Shown: positions 25,237 through 36,067, counted from the first letter of the stretch. The stretch: DNA of 46,925 nt from Ferrovibrio sp. (GCF_025869515.1 NZ_JAOZVR010000100.1:1-46925), one strand, 5' to 3'. Numbers and translations are program-made. The notes: generated from the sequence alone by a model not told the origin.

Positions 25237-25253
25237 AGAAAGTCCTGCGGTAA
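25233..25253 (+). other. Six-codon mini reading frame bridging zwf and regB
   Basis: ATGAAGAAAGTCCTGCGGTAA (MKKVLR) begins inside the zwf stop (ATGA) and ends on the regB start (TAATG). Both junctions are typical translational-coupling overlaps. It may let ribosomes that finish zwf reach regB, or it may be chance; there is no separate ribosome site. Confidence 0.3.
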
Positions 25254-26560
25254 TGGCCGCATTGCTCGATCGTCTGCGCGACCGTCTCGGTCCGCATCTG
25301 AGTGCCGCCGACGATCCGGCCGGCCGCGTGCGCCTGCAGACCCTGGTGCTGCTGCGCTGGATCGCCATCATCGGTCAGTTGCTGGCCATTCTGTTTGTGC
25401 ATTTCGGCCTGAATTTCCGGCTGCCCCTGCTGCCGGCACTGGCCGTCGTCGGCGTTTCGGCGCTGCTCAACATCGTGCTGTTCGTCGTCTACCCGACGGC
25501 GAAACGCCTGAGCGAGAAGGGCGCGGCCTTCTATCTGGCTTTCGACCAGATCCAGCTCTGCATCCTGCTGTTCCTCACCGGCGGCATCGACAATCCCTTC
25601 ACCGTGCTGATCCTGGTGCCGGTCACCGTTTCGGCCACCATCCTGACGCTGCGCTCCACCGTGGTGCTCGGCCTGCTGGCCTTTGCGCTGACCACGGCGA
25701 TCACGATCTATCATTTCCCGCTGCCATGGGGCGATCCCGCCGAAGTGCTGCAGCCGCCGCTGCTGCAATGGGGCAACCTGACCGCGCTGGTGCTCGGCAC
25801 GCTGTTCATCGCGGCCTATGCCTGGCAGGTGGCGGAGGAAGCCCGCCGCATGTCGGATGCACTGGCCGCCACGCAGATGGCGCTGGCCCGTGAGCAGCAG
25901 GTTTCGGCACTTGGCGGACTTGCGGCGGCGGCGGCGCATGAACTGGGCTCGCCGCTGGGCACCATTGCCGTGGTGGTGAAGGAGATCGGGCGCGAACTGC
26001 CGGCCGACCATCCGCTGGCGGAAGATGTGGCGCTGCTGCAGAGCCAGGTCGAACGCTGTCGCGATATTCTCGCCCGCCTGTCGCGCCGCCCCTCGGCCAC
26101 CTCGGATCCGGAAGCCTTTTCCGACCTTGGCATTGCCAACATGATGGAGATGGTGGCGCAGCCCTGGCGCCGCGAAGACATTGCTTTCGCCGTTCGCCTG
26201 ATCGGCACCGGTACGCCGCCGCTGCTGCCGCGCCGGCCTGAAATCCTCCATGGCCTGGGGAACCTGCTGCAGAATGCCATGGAATTCGCCCGCACCAGCG
26301 TCGATATCGAGGTCGACTGGGATGATAAATTCATCCGCCTGCGTATTCTCGACGACGGTCCGGGCCTGAATGTCGATATTCTGTCGGCGCTGGGCGAACC
26401 CTATGTGACCAGCCGGCCCGACAGCGGTGGCATGGGATTGGGCGTCTTTATCGCAATGAACCTGTTGCGTCGCAGCGGGGCCTCCGTGGCCTTCGCCAAC
26501 CGGCACGGCGGCGGGACCCAGGTTTCGGTCAGCTGGCCGCGCGACCTGACGGCAAAATAG
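25253..26560 (+). CDS. regB: RegB/ActS/PrrB-type redox sensor kinase
   Basis: An inner-membrane histidine kinase of 435 residues that senses the redox state of the quinone pool and respiratory flux. Six membrane helices fill about 30-195. The quinone-binding heptapeptide GGIDNPF sits at 110-116. The H-box GGLAAAAAHELGSPLGTIAV carries His229. The redox-active Cys of the family is present in QVERCRDIL (Cys269). Gly-rich ATP boxes are ILDDGPGL and GGMGLGVFIAMNLLRRSGAS. RegA follows 55 bases downstream, so the pair is complete. RegB/RegA usually controls respiration, carbon and nitrogen fixation, and often photosynthesis. Confidence 0.95.
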   Translation: MAALLDRLRDRLGPHLSAADDPAGRVRLQTLVLLRWIAIIGQLLAILFVHFGLNFRLPLLPALAVVGVSALLNIVLFVVYPTAKRLSEKGAAFYLAFDQIQLCILLFLTGGIDNPFTVLILVPVTVSATILTLRSTVVLGLLAFALTTAITIYHFPLPWGDPAEVLQPPLLQWGNLTALVLGTLFIAAYAWQVAEEARRMSDALAATQMALAREQQVSALGGLAAAAAHELGSPLGTIAVVVKEIGRELPADHPLAEDVALLQSQVERCRDILARLSRRPSATSDPEAFSDLGIANMMEMVAQPWRREDIAFAVRLIGTGTPPLLPRRPEILHGLGNLLQNAMEFARTSVDIEVDWDDKFIRLRILDDGPGLNVDILSALGEPYVTSRPDSGGMGLGVFIAMNLLRRSGASVAFANRHGGGTQVSVSWPRDLTAK

Positions 26561-26615
26561 CCGCCGAACCGCGCGAGGGTTGCGCCAAAGCCCCGCTACG
26601 GTACATTCTGCCGTC

Positions 26616-27143
26616 ATGACCGATATGACCCTGCTGATCGTCGATGACGATGAACCGCTGCGCCTGCGCCTGGCGCGCGCAATGGAAAAGCGCGGCTATG
26701 TGGTGCAGACCGCAGAGTCGGTGGCGATCGGCATTCAGATGGCGCGGGCCAAGCCGCCGGCCTATGCCGTGGTCGATCTCAAGCTGGGTGACGGCAACGG
26801 CCTTGATGTCGTCACGGCCATCCGCCAGGTGCGCCAGGATGCGCGCGTCGTGATGCTCACCGGCTATGGCAATATCGCCACCGCCGTGGCCGCCGTGAAG
26901 GCCGGTGCCGCCGATTATCTGCCCAAGCCGGCCGATGCCGATGACGTCGATCGTGCGCTGCGCGTCGGCAATGCTGCGCATCCGGCGCCGCCGGACGAGC
27001 CGATGTCGGCTGAACGCGTGCGCTGGGAACATATCCAGCGTGTTTTCGAACTCTGCGACCGTAATGTGTCGGAGACGGCGCGCCGGCTGAAGATGCATCG
27101 CCGCACCCTGCAGCGCATCCTTGCCAAGCGTTCGCCGCAATAA
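26616..27143 (+). CDS. regA: RegA/ActR/PrrA response regulator
   Basis: The DNA-binding partner of RegB, 175 residues, close to the usual ~180. The receiver domain starts MTDMTLLIVDDDEPL, has the phospho-acceptor Asp54 in AVVDLKLGDGNGLD, and VVMLTGYGNIATAVAAVKAG with the Thr and YLPKPAD with the Lys. The Fis-type helix-turn-helix at the C terminus (VRWEHIQRVFELCDRNVSET, then ARRLKMHRRTLQRILAKR) is the nearly invariant RegA recognition module. The start is the ATG at 26616; upstream in-frame starts lack conservation. Confidence 0.95.
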   Translation: MTDMTLLIVDDDEPLRLRLARAMEKRGYVVQTAESVAIGIQMARAKPPAYAVVDLKLGDGNGLDVVTAIRQVRQDARVVMLTGYGNIATAVAAVKAGAADYLPKPADADDVDRALRVGNAAHPAPPDEPMSAERVRWEHIQRVFELCDRNVSETARRLKMHRRTLQRILAKRSPQ

Positions 27144-27147
27144 GCGC

Positions 27148-27175
27148 CCCATGCTGATCGGCCCATGCTGATCGG
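27148..27175 (+). repeat. 14-base tandem duplication at the phosphatase start
   Basis: CCCATGCTGATCGG occurs twice, end to end. Each copy contains an ATG. The first ATG (27151) opens a six-codon frame that stops with a TGA at 27169; the second ATG (27165) is the real start. The two are in different frames. It looks like a recent slip duplication. Confidence 0.85.
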
Positions 27176-27896
27176 TGAAGCCAGTCTGCCGCCCGGGCTC
27201 CGCGTCTACGCCATCGGCGACATCCATGGCCGCGCCGATCTGCTCGACCAGCTGCATGCCAAGATCGAAGCCGATCTCGCGACGGCGCCGGCACAATGCG
27301 CCATCGTCTATCTGGGTGACTATATCGACCGCGGGGCTGAATCGCATGGCGTGATCGAACGGCTGACGCGGCCGCGTTTCCCCAGTACCGATGCGACCCG
27401 GGTGGAAGTCGTCACACTGCTCGGCAATCACGAGGCCATGCTGCTGGAATTCCTCGATGCGCCCTATGGCGCCTCGCTGTGGCTCGCCAATGGCGGCGAT
27501 GCCACGCTGCGCAGCTACAAGGTCAAAATTCCCGGCTCATTCGATGAACTGCTGCTGACCCAGCGTGCCCTGCTCGGTGTCCTGCCACGACATCACAAGC
27601 AGTTCCTGCTCGGCCTGCCGCTGCAGGTGCAGTTCGGCGACTATCTCTTCGTCCATGCCGGGATCAAGCCGGGCCTGCCGCTGGACCGCCAGAGCCGCGA
27701 GCAGATGATCTGGATTCGCGATGTATTCCTCGATTCGGAAGTCGACCACGGCATGATCGTGGTGCATGGCCATACCATCGTCCACGAGGTGGAATGGCGG
27801 CCCAACCGGATCGGCGTCGATACCGGCGCCTATACCACCGGCCGGCTCACCGCCCTGGTGCTGGAAGGGGCCGGGCGGCGCCTGCTGCAGACCTGA
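27165..27896 (+). CDS. Metallophosphoesterase (Ser/Thr phosphatase-like)
   Basis: A 243-residue PPP-family phosphoesterase, like bacterial PrpA/ApaH relatives. The dinuclear-metal motifs are all present: AIGDIHGRADLL, YLGDYIDRGAESHGVIE, LLGNHEAMLL, the later His in VHAGIKPGLP and GMIVVHGHTI. It could act on phosphoproteins or on dinucleoside polyphosphates; the sequence does not decide. No strong ribosome site is visible, and a 14-base duplication directly precedes the start. It may be co-transcribed with regB/regA. Confidence 0.9.
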   Translation: MLIGEASLPPGLRVYAIGDIHGRADLLDQLHAKIEADLATAPAQCAIVYLGDYIDRGAESHGVIERLTRPRFPSTDATRVEVVTLLGNHEAMLLEFLDAPYGASLWLANGGDATLRSYKVKIPGSFDELLLTQRALLGVLPRHHKQFLLGLPLQVQFGDYLFVHAGIKPGLPLDRQSREQMIWIRDVFLDSEVDHGMIVVHGHTIVHEVEWRPNRIGVDTGAYTTGRLTALVLEGAGRRLLQT

Positions 27897-27947
27897 GATT
27901 TCGTGTCGGGACTGGCATTTGCCCCCTCGCCGGTGTATCGAAAAGTC

Positions 27948-29402
27948 ATGTCCGATTTCGCCGCCGATCCCGCCGATTTTGCCGCCGCCCGCGTGCTGGT
28001 GGTGGGCGATGTGATGCTCGACCGCTTCGTCTATGGCGGGGTGGAACGCATTTCGCCCGAGGCGCCGATCCCGGTGATGCAGATCGAGCGCGAAATCGTC
28101 ATGCCCGGTGGCGCCGGCAATGTGGCGCGCAATCTCGCCGCCCTCGGCGCCAGGGTCGCCCTGTTCGGCCTGGCGGGCGACGATGTGGCGGCCGACCAGC
28201 TCAACGAGGTGCTGGCGCTGGAGCCGGGCATCGAGGCCCATCTGGTAGTCGACGAAACCTGGCATACCATCGAGAAGACGCGCTTCATCGGCAGCCGGCA
28301 GCAGCTGCTGCGTGTCGACCGCGAAAGCCGGGCGCAGCCGTCGGATGCCGCCGTCGATGCGCTGATCAAGGCGGCGCTTGAGGCGCTCGCCGACAATGCC
28401 GTGCTGGTGCTGTCGGATTATGCCAAGGGCGCCGTCAGCGACCGCGTGCTGGCAAAACTCATCAAGGCAGCCGCCAGGGCCGGCAAGCCGGTGCTGGTCG
28501 ATCCCAAGGGTAGCGATTATCGCCGCTACAAGGGCGCCACGCTGGTGACGCCGAACCGCGCCGAGGCTGCTTTGGCCACCGGCGAGAGCTGCAGCGACGA
28601 CGACAGCGCGGTGGCTGCCGCGCGCAAGCTGGTCAATGACGCCGGCATCGCCAATGTGCTGGTGACGCGCGGCGCCGCCGGCATGACGCTGGTTCAGGGG
28701 CAGGAGGCCCCGCTGCACCTCGCCGCCGAAGCGCGCGAGGTGTTCGATGTCTCCGGCGCCGGCGACACCGTGGTGGCGACGATTGCCGCCGCCCTGGCCG
28801 TCGGCCGCCCGCTGCCGCAGGCCGCCCGGCTGGCCAACCTGGCTGCCGGTATTGTCGTCGGCAAGATCGGCACCGCCGTGGTGCATCCCGAGGAATTGCG
28901 TCTCGCTCTGCACATGCCAGACCCGCATGGCATCGAGGCCAAGATCGTCACGCCGCAGCTGGCCGCCGAGCGTGTCGCGCTGTGGCGCAGCCGCGGCGAG
29001 CGCATCGGTTTCACCAACGGCGTGTTCGACCTGCTGCATCCCGGTCATCTGGCCCTGCTCTCGGATGTGCGCGCGCAATGCGACCGCCTGATCGTCGCGA
29101 TCAACGCGGATGCCTCGGTGAAGAAGCTGAAGGGCGACAGCCGTCCGGTGCAGGATGAGCGCCACCGCGCCCAGCTGCTGGCCGCGCTGACCCTGGTCGA
29201 TCTGGTCATCGTGTTCGCCGAGGATACGCCGATCCCGCTGCTCGAACTGCTCAGGCCCGATCTGCTGGTCAAGGGCGGCGATTATACGATCGACCAGGTG
29301 GTGGGCGCCGATATCGTGCGCGCCTATGGCGGCGAGGTGCAGGTCGCGCGCCATGTCGCCGGACAGAGCACCACGGCGACCATCAAGAAGCTGCAGAGCT
29401 GA
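27948..29402 (+). CDS. hldE: Bifunctional heptose kinase/adenylyltransferase
   Basis: Makes ADP-heptose for the LPS inner core in two steps: phosphorylation of heptose 7-phosphate at C1, then transfer of AMP. It has 484 residues. The N-terminal PfkB-type kinase starts VLVVGDVMLDRFVYGGVERI and has the catalytic Asp273 in DVSGAGDTVVA. The C-terminal nucleotidyltransferase has FTNGVFDLLHPGH with HxGH at 364-367, then LIVAINADASVKKLKGDSRP and LLVKGGDYTIDQVVGA. The ATG at 27948 is the natural start; a GTG at 27903 gives an unlikely extension. The next gene starts 7 bases later. Confidence 0.96.
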   Translation: MSDFAADPADFAAARVLVVGDVMLDRFVYGGVERISPEAPIPVMQIEREIVMPGGAGNVARNLAALGARVALFGLAGDDVAADQLNEVLALEPGIEAHLVVDETWHTIEKTRFIGSRQQLLRVDRESRAQPSDAAVDALIKAALEALADNAVLVLSDYAKGAVSDRVLAKLIKAAARAGKPVLVDPKGSDYRRYKGATLVTPNRAEAALATGESCSDDDSAVAAARKLVNDAGIANVLVTRGAAGMTLVQGQEAPLHLAAEAREVFDVSGAGDTVVATIAAALAVGRPLPQAARLANLAAGIVVGKIGTAVVHPEELRLALHMPDPHGIEAKIVTPQLAAERVALWRSRGERIGFTNGVFDLLHPGHLALLSDVRAQCDRLIVAINADASVKKLKGDSRPVQDERHRAQLLAALTLVDLVIVFAEDTPIPLLELLRPDLLVKGGDYTIDQVVGADIVRAYGGEVQVARHVAGQSTTATIKKLQS

Positions 29403-29409
29403 GTTCGCG

Positions 29410-30570
29410 ATGACCGAGCCCGATGTCGACGTCGCGATCCTCGGCGGCGGCATTGCCGGCCTCTGGCTGCTGGCACGCCTGAAGGCGGCGGGCTATGCCG
29501 CACTGCTGATCGAGAACGATGCGCTCGGCGCGGGACAGACGCTCGCCTCGCAGGGCATCATCCATGGCGGACTGAAATATGCCATCGACCTCAGGCTGAA
29601 TGCCGACAGCGCCGCCTTGGCCGATATGCCGACGCGCTGGCGCGCCTGTCTCAATGGGAGCGGCGAGATCGACCTGCGCGGGGCGAAGCTGGCGGCAGAG
29701 AATCATCTTTTCTGGGCGCGACGCACGCTGACCAGCCGCATCGCCGGATTCTTTGGCAGCAAGCTGGTACGCGGACGGGTCGAGGCGCTGGCGCAAAAGG
29801 ACTGGCCACTGGCGCTGCAGGACCCTGATCATGTCGGCGCTGTCTATGCGCTGGATGAATGCGTGCTGGATGTGCCCATGCTGCTGGCAGCGCTGGCCGA
29901 GCTGGGCAAGGGCTGCATCAAACACGGCCGGGCAACGGTCGTGCCGCAGGCCGGTCATGTCGTGCTGCAGCTGGAAGATGGCCGCTGCATCACGGCCGGC
30001 CGGCTGGTTTCCACGGCCGGTGCCGGTAACGAGATTTTGCTGCCCCAACTCGGTCTGCCGCTGCAGGCGGCGCAGCGCCGGCCGCTGCAGATGCTGCTGG
30101 TGGAGCAGGCTCCGGCACCGCTCTGGGCGCATTGCTTCGATACCAGCGACAAGCCGCGCGTCACCATCACCACGCATAAACGCAGCGACGGCTCGCTGGT
30201 CTGGTATGTCGGCGGCCTGCTGGCCGAGAACGGTGTGGGCCAGAGCGAGGCCGGTCTGATCGCCGCCGCTCGCCAGGAATTCGCCACCCTGCTGCCGAAA
30301 CTGGATTTCAGCCGCAGCCGCTTTGCCGGCTACCGCGTCGACCGCGCCGAGGGGGCGACGGAAGACGGTCGCAAGCCGGAGGGTCCGGTGCTGAAACGCG
30401 CGGGTCTGATCACGCTGGCCTGGCCGACCAAGCTGGCGCTGGCGCCGCAACTGGCCGACCTGGTTCTTGCCGATCTGCCGCCGCCCCGTGGCAGCACACA
30501 GCCTGTCTGGCCCGACTGGGCCGCGCCAGCCGTTGCGCCGGCGCCCTGGGAGACTCTGGCATGGACATGA
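29410..30570 (+). CDS. FAD-dependent oxidoreductase (DAO family)
   Basis: A 386-residue flavoprotein of the D-amino-acid oxidase/glycerol-3-phosphate dehydrogenase superfamily. The FAD-binding fingerprint VAILGGGIAGLWLLARLKAA is at about 8-27, followed by LLIENDALGAGQTLASQGII. The HGGLKYAIDLRLN segment resembles glycerol-3-phosphate-dehydrogenase-like proteins. The C terminus, with FAGYRVDRAEGATEDGRKPE, fits no named enzyme that I recognise, so the substrate is unknown. It lies directly after hldE and overlaps the next gene by 10 bases, so the three are probably one operon. Confidence 0.82.
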   Translation: MTEPDVDVAILGGGIAGLWLLARLKAAGYAALLIENDALGAGQTLASQGIIHGGLKYAIDLRLNADSAALADMPTRWRACLNGSGEIDLRGAKLAAENHLFWARRTLTSRIAGFFGSKLVRGRVEALAQKDWPLALQDPDHVGAVYALDECVLDVPMLLAALAELGKGCIKHGRATVVPQAGHVVLQLEDGRCITAGRLVSTAGAGNEILLPQLGLPLQAAQRRPLQMLLVEQAPAPLWAHCFDTSDKPRVTITTHKRSDGSLVWYVGGLLAENGVGQSEAGLIAAARQEFATLLPKLDFSRSRFAGYRVDRAEGATEDGRKPEGPVLKRAGLITLAWPTKLALAPQLADLVLADLPPPRGSTQPVWPDWAAPAVAPAPWETLAWT

Positions 30571-31325
30571 GGCCGCTCGGATCGACCGGCATTTCCGTCA
30601 GCCTGCTCGGGCTCGGCACGGTGAAGCTCGGCCGCAATGCGGGCGTGAAATATCCGCAGGGTTTCGATCTGCCTGATGATGGGGCGGTGGTGACGCTGCT
30701 GGAAACGGCGCGCGACCTCGGCATCAATCTGCTCGATACGGCACCGGCCTATGGCCTGAGCGAGCAGCGGCTGGGGCAGCTTCGTCCCGGCAAACGTGAG
30801 GACTGGGTGATCGCCACCAAGGCCGGAGAGTCTTTCCAGAACGGCGTTTCACGGTTCGATTTCTCGGCCCCTGCGATCCGCGCCTCGGTGGAAAACAGCC
30901 TGCGCCTGCTGCGCACCGAGTATCTGGATGCCGTGCTGCTGCATTCCGATGGCATCGACGAAACCGGCGACCGCTTCCTCCCGGCCGCCGAAATGCTGGC
31001 GCTGCTGAAGCAGCAAGGCCTGATCCGGGCGACGGGATTTTCCGGCAAGACGGCGGCCGGTGGCGAGCGCATGCTGCCGCTCGTCGATATCCTGATGGCG
31101 GCATATAATCCAGATTATACGGACGAGGCGCCGCTGATCGCGCGCGCCGGCCGGGAGGGCAGGGGTGTGCTGGTCAAGAAGGCGCTGGCCAGCGGCCATG
31201 CCGCCGATCTGGCTGCGGCTTTACGGGCGGCCGCGACTCTGCCGGGCGTTTGCAGTATCGTGGTGGGCACGCTGTCGCCGGCGAATTTACGCGCCAATGC
31301 GGCAGCCCTGGAGGCCAGGCCGTGA
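30561..31325 (+). CDS. Aldo/keto reductase family protein
   Basis: A 254-residue NAD(P)H-linked (alpha/beta)8 barrel oxidoreductase. It starts MDMRPLGSTGISVSLLGLGT. The catalytic tetrad is visible: Asp and Tyr in LLDTAPAYGLSEQRLGQL, Lys in WVIATKAGESF and His in VLLHSDG. SIVVGTLSPANLRANAAAL near the end is the cofactor region. It is shorter than the typical ~320 residues because loops are trimmed. It overlaps the preceding flavoprotein gene by 10 bases, which implies joint expression, and a shared substrate is possible. Confidence 0.88.
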   Translation: MDMRPLGSTGISVSLLGLGTVKLGRNAGVKYPQGFDLPDDGAVVTLLETARDLGINLLDTAPAYGLSEQRLGQLRPGKREDWVIATKAGESFQNGVSRFDFSAPAIRASVENSLRLLRTEYLDAVLLHSDGIDETGDRFLPAAEMLALLKQQGLIRATGFSGKTAAGGERMLPLVDILMAAYNPDYTDEAPLIARAGREGRGVLVKKALASGHAADLAAALRAAATLPGVCSIVVGTLSPANLRANAAALEARP

Positions 31326-31335
31326 GGAGCGAAGC

Positions 31336-31806
31336 GTGACCGATAGCGAATTGCCGACCGACCGGACGCCGAATGACGCCTCCTTGCACGATGCGCGGGT
31401 GGCGGCCGAGCAGGAATTTCTCGCCTTCGGCTGGGAGGCCGCCTCCCTCGCGCTGCCCGGTGCCGCTCCGGGCGCGGCGCCGCATCCCGGTTTCCGCCAT
31501 GGCGATTTCGCCGTGATTGCCGGCGAGGCCGGCTGGCTGGTGGTGGCGCTGCCGGCCCAGCTGGTGCTCGGCACGCTGCCGTCCGCGTCGGCGGTGCGGC
31601 GCTTCGTTTCCAAATGCGTCAGCTTCCCGGCCCAGCCCAATGGCGCCATCATCGGCGCCGCGCGGCAGGCCATGCTGCAGGCGGTGGAAGAGGAGCTCAG
31701 CCTGGCGCGCCAGGCGGCGGATCTGCTGGAAGCCAAGATCGATGATCTGATGGGCAGCATCGACGACATGCGCGCCAAGTCGATCCTGTTCGCCCGCGAC
31801 GACTAG
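31336..31806 (+). CDS. Protein of unknown function
   Basis: I do not recognise this 156-residue protein. It has an acidic N terminus, a central globular part (FRHGDFAVIAGEAGWLVVAL, then FVSKCVSFPAQPNGAIIGAA) and a long C-terminal helix (QAVEEELSLARQAADLLEAK) with heptad-like character that may form a coiled coil. It has no signal peptide or membrane segment. The start is a GTG at 31336 with GAGGAG 6-7 bases earlier. It follows the aldo/keto reductase by 10 bases and is likely the last gene of that operon. Confidence 0.7.
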   Translation: MTDSELPTDRTPNDASLHDARVAAEQEFLAFGWEAASLALPGAAPGAAPHPGFRHGDFAVIAGEAGWLVVALPAQLVLGTLPSASAVRRFVSKCVSFPAQPNGAIIGAARQAMLQAVEEELSLARQAADLLEAKIDDLMGSIDDMRAKSILFARDD

Positions 31807-31825
31807 AGAATTACAATCGCCCTGT

Positions 31826-32332
31826 TCAGGAGCGCGGGGGCGGCCGCAGCGGCACTTCCTGCAATGAGCGGATATAGACGCCGACCACCTGCGGGCCCTG
31901 CAGATTGCGGTTGATCTGGTAGACCAGCCGCCGCTTCAGAGCCTCGATATCGTTGTCATAGAGCCGGCCGTCCTTGCCGAGCGGATCGCGATTCAGCTCG
32001 AAGATCACCGCGTTGTAGACGCGCGGCATCAGCTCGTCGACCTTGCGCGCATTCTCCACCGTACCGCAATCGATGTTGAGTGTCAGGATCACCTTGGAGC
32101 CCGGCGGGCCGTTCAGTGGTGCCGTCACCGCATCCACCACCAGCAGCGAGGTGTTGATCGGCGGCTTCTCGATCGGGGTATCGCTTTTTTTCTTCTTTTC
32201 CTTTTCCTGCGTCCGCGCCGACTGCGGCAAGACAGACAGGGACAGCAGGCTGCCGGCCGCCAGCAGGCAGAGCAGGCGGCGCCTCGGCAGAGAGGGGCGG
32301 TCGAGACGGTTAATGACGTTCCCGTGTGGCAT
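31826..32332 (-). CDS. Exported protein of unknown function, weakly FliL-like
   Basis: A 168-residue protein with an N-terminal export signal (LPRRRLLCLLAAGSLLSLSV, with a possible cut before QEKEK). A Lys-rich linker and one compact domain follow (TSLLVVDAVTAPLNGPPGSK, ILTLNIDCGTVENARKVDEL, MPRVYNAVIFELNRDPLG). The domain recalls the periplasmic part of FliL in its pattern of strand, Pro/Gly turn, strand and helix, but the match is weak and no flagellar genes are near. The ATG at 32332 overlaps the end of prfC by 23 bases, so the two genes are probably co-transcribed. Confidence 0.65.
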   Translation of the reverse strand: MPHGNVINRLDRPSLPRRRLLCLLAAGSLLSLSVLPQSARTQEKEKKKKSDTPIEKPPINTSLLVVDAVTAPLNGPPGSKVILTLNIDCGTVENARKVDELMPRVYNAVIFELNRDPLGKDGRLYDNDIEALKRRLVYQINRNLQGPQVVGVYIRSLQEVPLRPPPRS

Positions 32333-33923
32333 GGAACCGGATCTTATCCCATTTCTTCTCGATATAGGAGAGTTCCCAGGTATTGCGGGCCATGAAGACC
32401 GGGCTGCCCTCGCGGTCGTTGGCGATGGTGCCGCGGTTTTGCTCCACAAACAGGTCCAGGTCGCGCTTGTCTTCGGCATCGACCCAGCGGGCGGTTTCGT
32501 AGGGCGCCTGCTCGAAACCGACCTCGAGATTGTATTCCTCGGCCAGCCGGGCCGACAGCACGTCGAGCTGCAGCGGACCGACCAGACCGACGATCCAGTC
32601 GGCGCCGATCCGGGGCCGGAATACCTGGGTGACGCCTTCCTCGGCCAGGTCTTCCAGCGCGCGCTGCAGATGCTTGGCCTTCATCGGGTCGGAGAGCCGC
32701 ACGCGGCGCAGGATTTCCGGCGCGAAATTCGGAATGCCGGTGAAACGCAGATCTTCGCTTTCGGTCAGCGTGTCGCCGACCCGCAGCACGCCGTGATTGG
32801 GAATGCCGATGATATCACCCGGCCAGGCTTCGTCGGCCAGCGAACGGTCCTGCGCGAAGAACAGCGTCGGATTGCTCACCGTGATCGGCTTGCCGGTGCT
32901 GACCTGCTTGAGCTTCATGCCGCGCTTGAAATGGCCCGAGCACAGCCGCAGGAAGGCGACGCGGTCGCGGTGGTTCTTGTCCATATTGGCCTGGACCTTG
33001 AACACGAAACCGGTGACGGCCTTCTCGGTCGGCTGGATCATGCGCTTGTCGCTCGGCTGCGGCCGCGGCGGCGGGGCGAATTCGCCCAGGCCCTTCAGCA
33101 ACTCGTCAACGCCGAAATTCTTCAGCGCCGAACCGAAATAGACCGGCGTCATATGGCCCTGGCGATAGGCTTCCACATCGAAGGGCGGGCAGGCGCCTTC
33201 GATCAGCGCGATGTCTTCCTGCAGTTTGGCGAGCTGCGCAGCCGGGATCATCTCGGCGGCGCGCGGATCGTCCAGACCCTTGTCCAGGATGATGACTTCC
33301 GGTTCCAGGTTCTTGTTTTCCTTGCCGACCAGCAACAGGCGCTTGCCGAACAGGTCGTAGCAGCCCTTGAAATCGTAGCCCATGCCGACCGGCCAGTTCG
33401 CCGGCACGCATTCCAGCGCCAGCGTGGAAGCCACCTCATCCAGCAACGCGAAGGGGTCGAGCGACTCGCGGTCGATCTTGTTGACGAAAGTGGCGATCGG
33501 CACATCGCGCAGGCGGCAGACTTCGAACAGCTTGCGCGTCTGGGTTTCGATACCCTTGGCGGCATCGAGCACCATCACGGCGGAATCCACCGCCGTCAGC
33601 GTGCGGTAGGTATCCTCGCTGAAGTCTTCATGGCCCGGCGTGTCGAGCAGGTTGAAGGTCCAGCCCTTGTATTCGAAATTCATCACCGAGGTGGAGACCG
33701 AAATGCCGCGCTGCTGCTCGATTTTCAGGAAGTCGGAGCGGGCGCGCCGGCTTTCGCCGCGGGCCTTCACGGCGCCGGCCAGATGGATGGCGCCGCCGAA
33801 CAGCAGCAGCTTTTCGGTCAGGGTCGTTTTGCCGGCATCGGGATGCGCGATGATGGCAAACGTGCGCCGGGCGCCGATGGGATCAGCGGCGCCCGGAATG
33901 GAAACGGCAGCGGGTTCGGACAT
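32310..33923 (-). CDS. prfC: Peptide chain release factor 3
   Basis: A translational GTPase that removes RF1/RF2 from the ribosome after termination. It has 537 residues. The G domain is complete: AHPDAGKTTLTEKLL (G1), the RGISVSTSVM switch (G2), LDTPGHEDFSEDTYRTL (G3) and FVNKIDRES (G4). KRGMKLKQVSTGKPI and ADEAWPGDIIGIPNHGVLRV are the RF3-type domain II, and FRPRIGADWIVGLVGPLQLD is the domain III region. The length and order match E. coli PrfC. The ATG at 33923 is the start. Confidence 0.95.
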   Translation of the reverse strand: MSEPAAVSIPGAADPIGARRTFAIIAHPDAGKTTLTEKLLLFGGAIHLAGAVKARGESRRARSDFLKIEQQRGISVSTSVMNFEYKGWTFNLLDTPGHEDFSEDTYRTLTAVDSAVMVLDAAKGIETQTRKLFEVCRLRDVPIATFVNKIDRESLDPFALLDEVASTLALECVPANWPVGMGYDFKGCYDLFGKRLLLVGKENKNLEPEVIILDKGLDDPRAAEMIPAAQLAKLQEDIALIEGACPPFDVEAYRQGHMTPVYFGSALKNFGVDELLKGLGEFAPPPRPQPSDKRMIQPTEKAVTGFVFKVQANMDKNHRDRVAFLRLCSGHFKRGMKLKQVSTGKPITVSNPTLFFAQDRSLADEAWPGDIIGIPNHGVLRVGDTLTESEDLRFTGIPNFAPEILRRVRLSDPMKAKHLQRALEDLAEEGVTQVFRPRIGADWIVGLVGPLQLDVLSARLAEEYNLEVGFEQAPYETARWVDAEDKRDLDLFVEQNRGTIANDREGSPVFMARNTWELSYIEKKWDKIRFHATRERH

Positions 33924-33961
33924 CGTACTCTAACGCACCCTCTGAAAAGGAGTTCAGGCCT

Positions 33962-36046
<2,085 letters not shown>

Positions 36047-36067
36047 GTTTCTCTCCGCTACCTTATA

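Noticed and set aside
23671..25371. Long open frame (566 codons) opposite zwf
   Set aside because: Antisense shadow of zwf, covering parts of three genes.
27537..29453. Long open frame (638 codons) opposite the phosphatase and hldE
   Set aside because: It spans two well-supported genes in antisense, with no ribosome site or recognisable domain.
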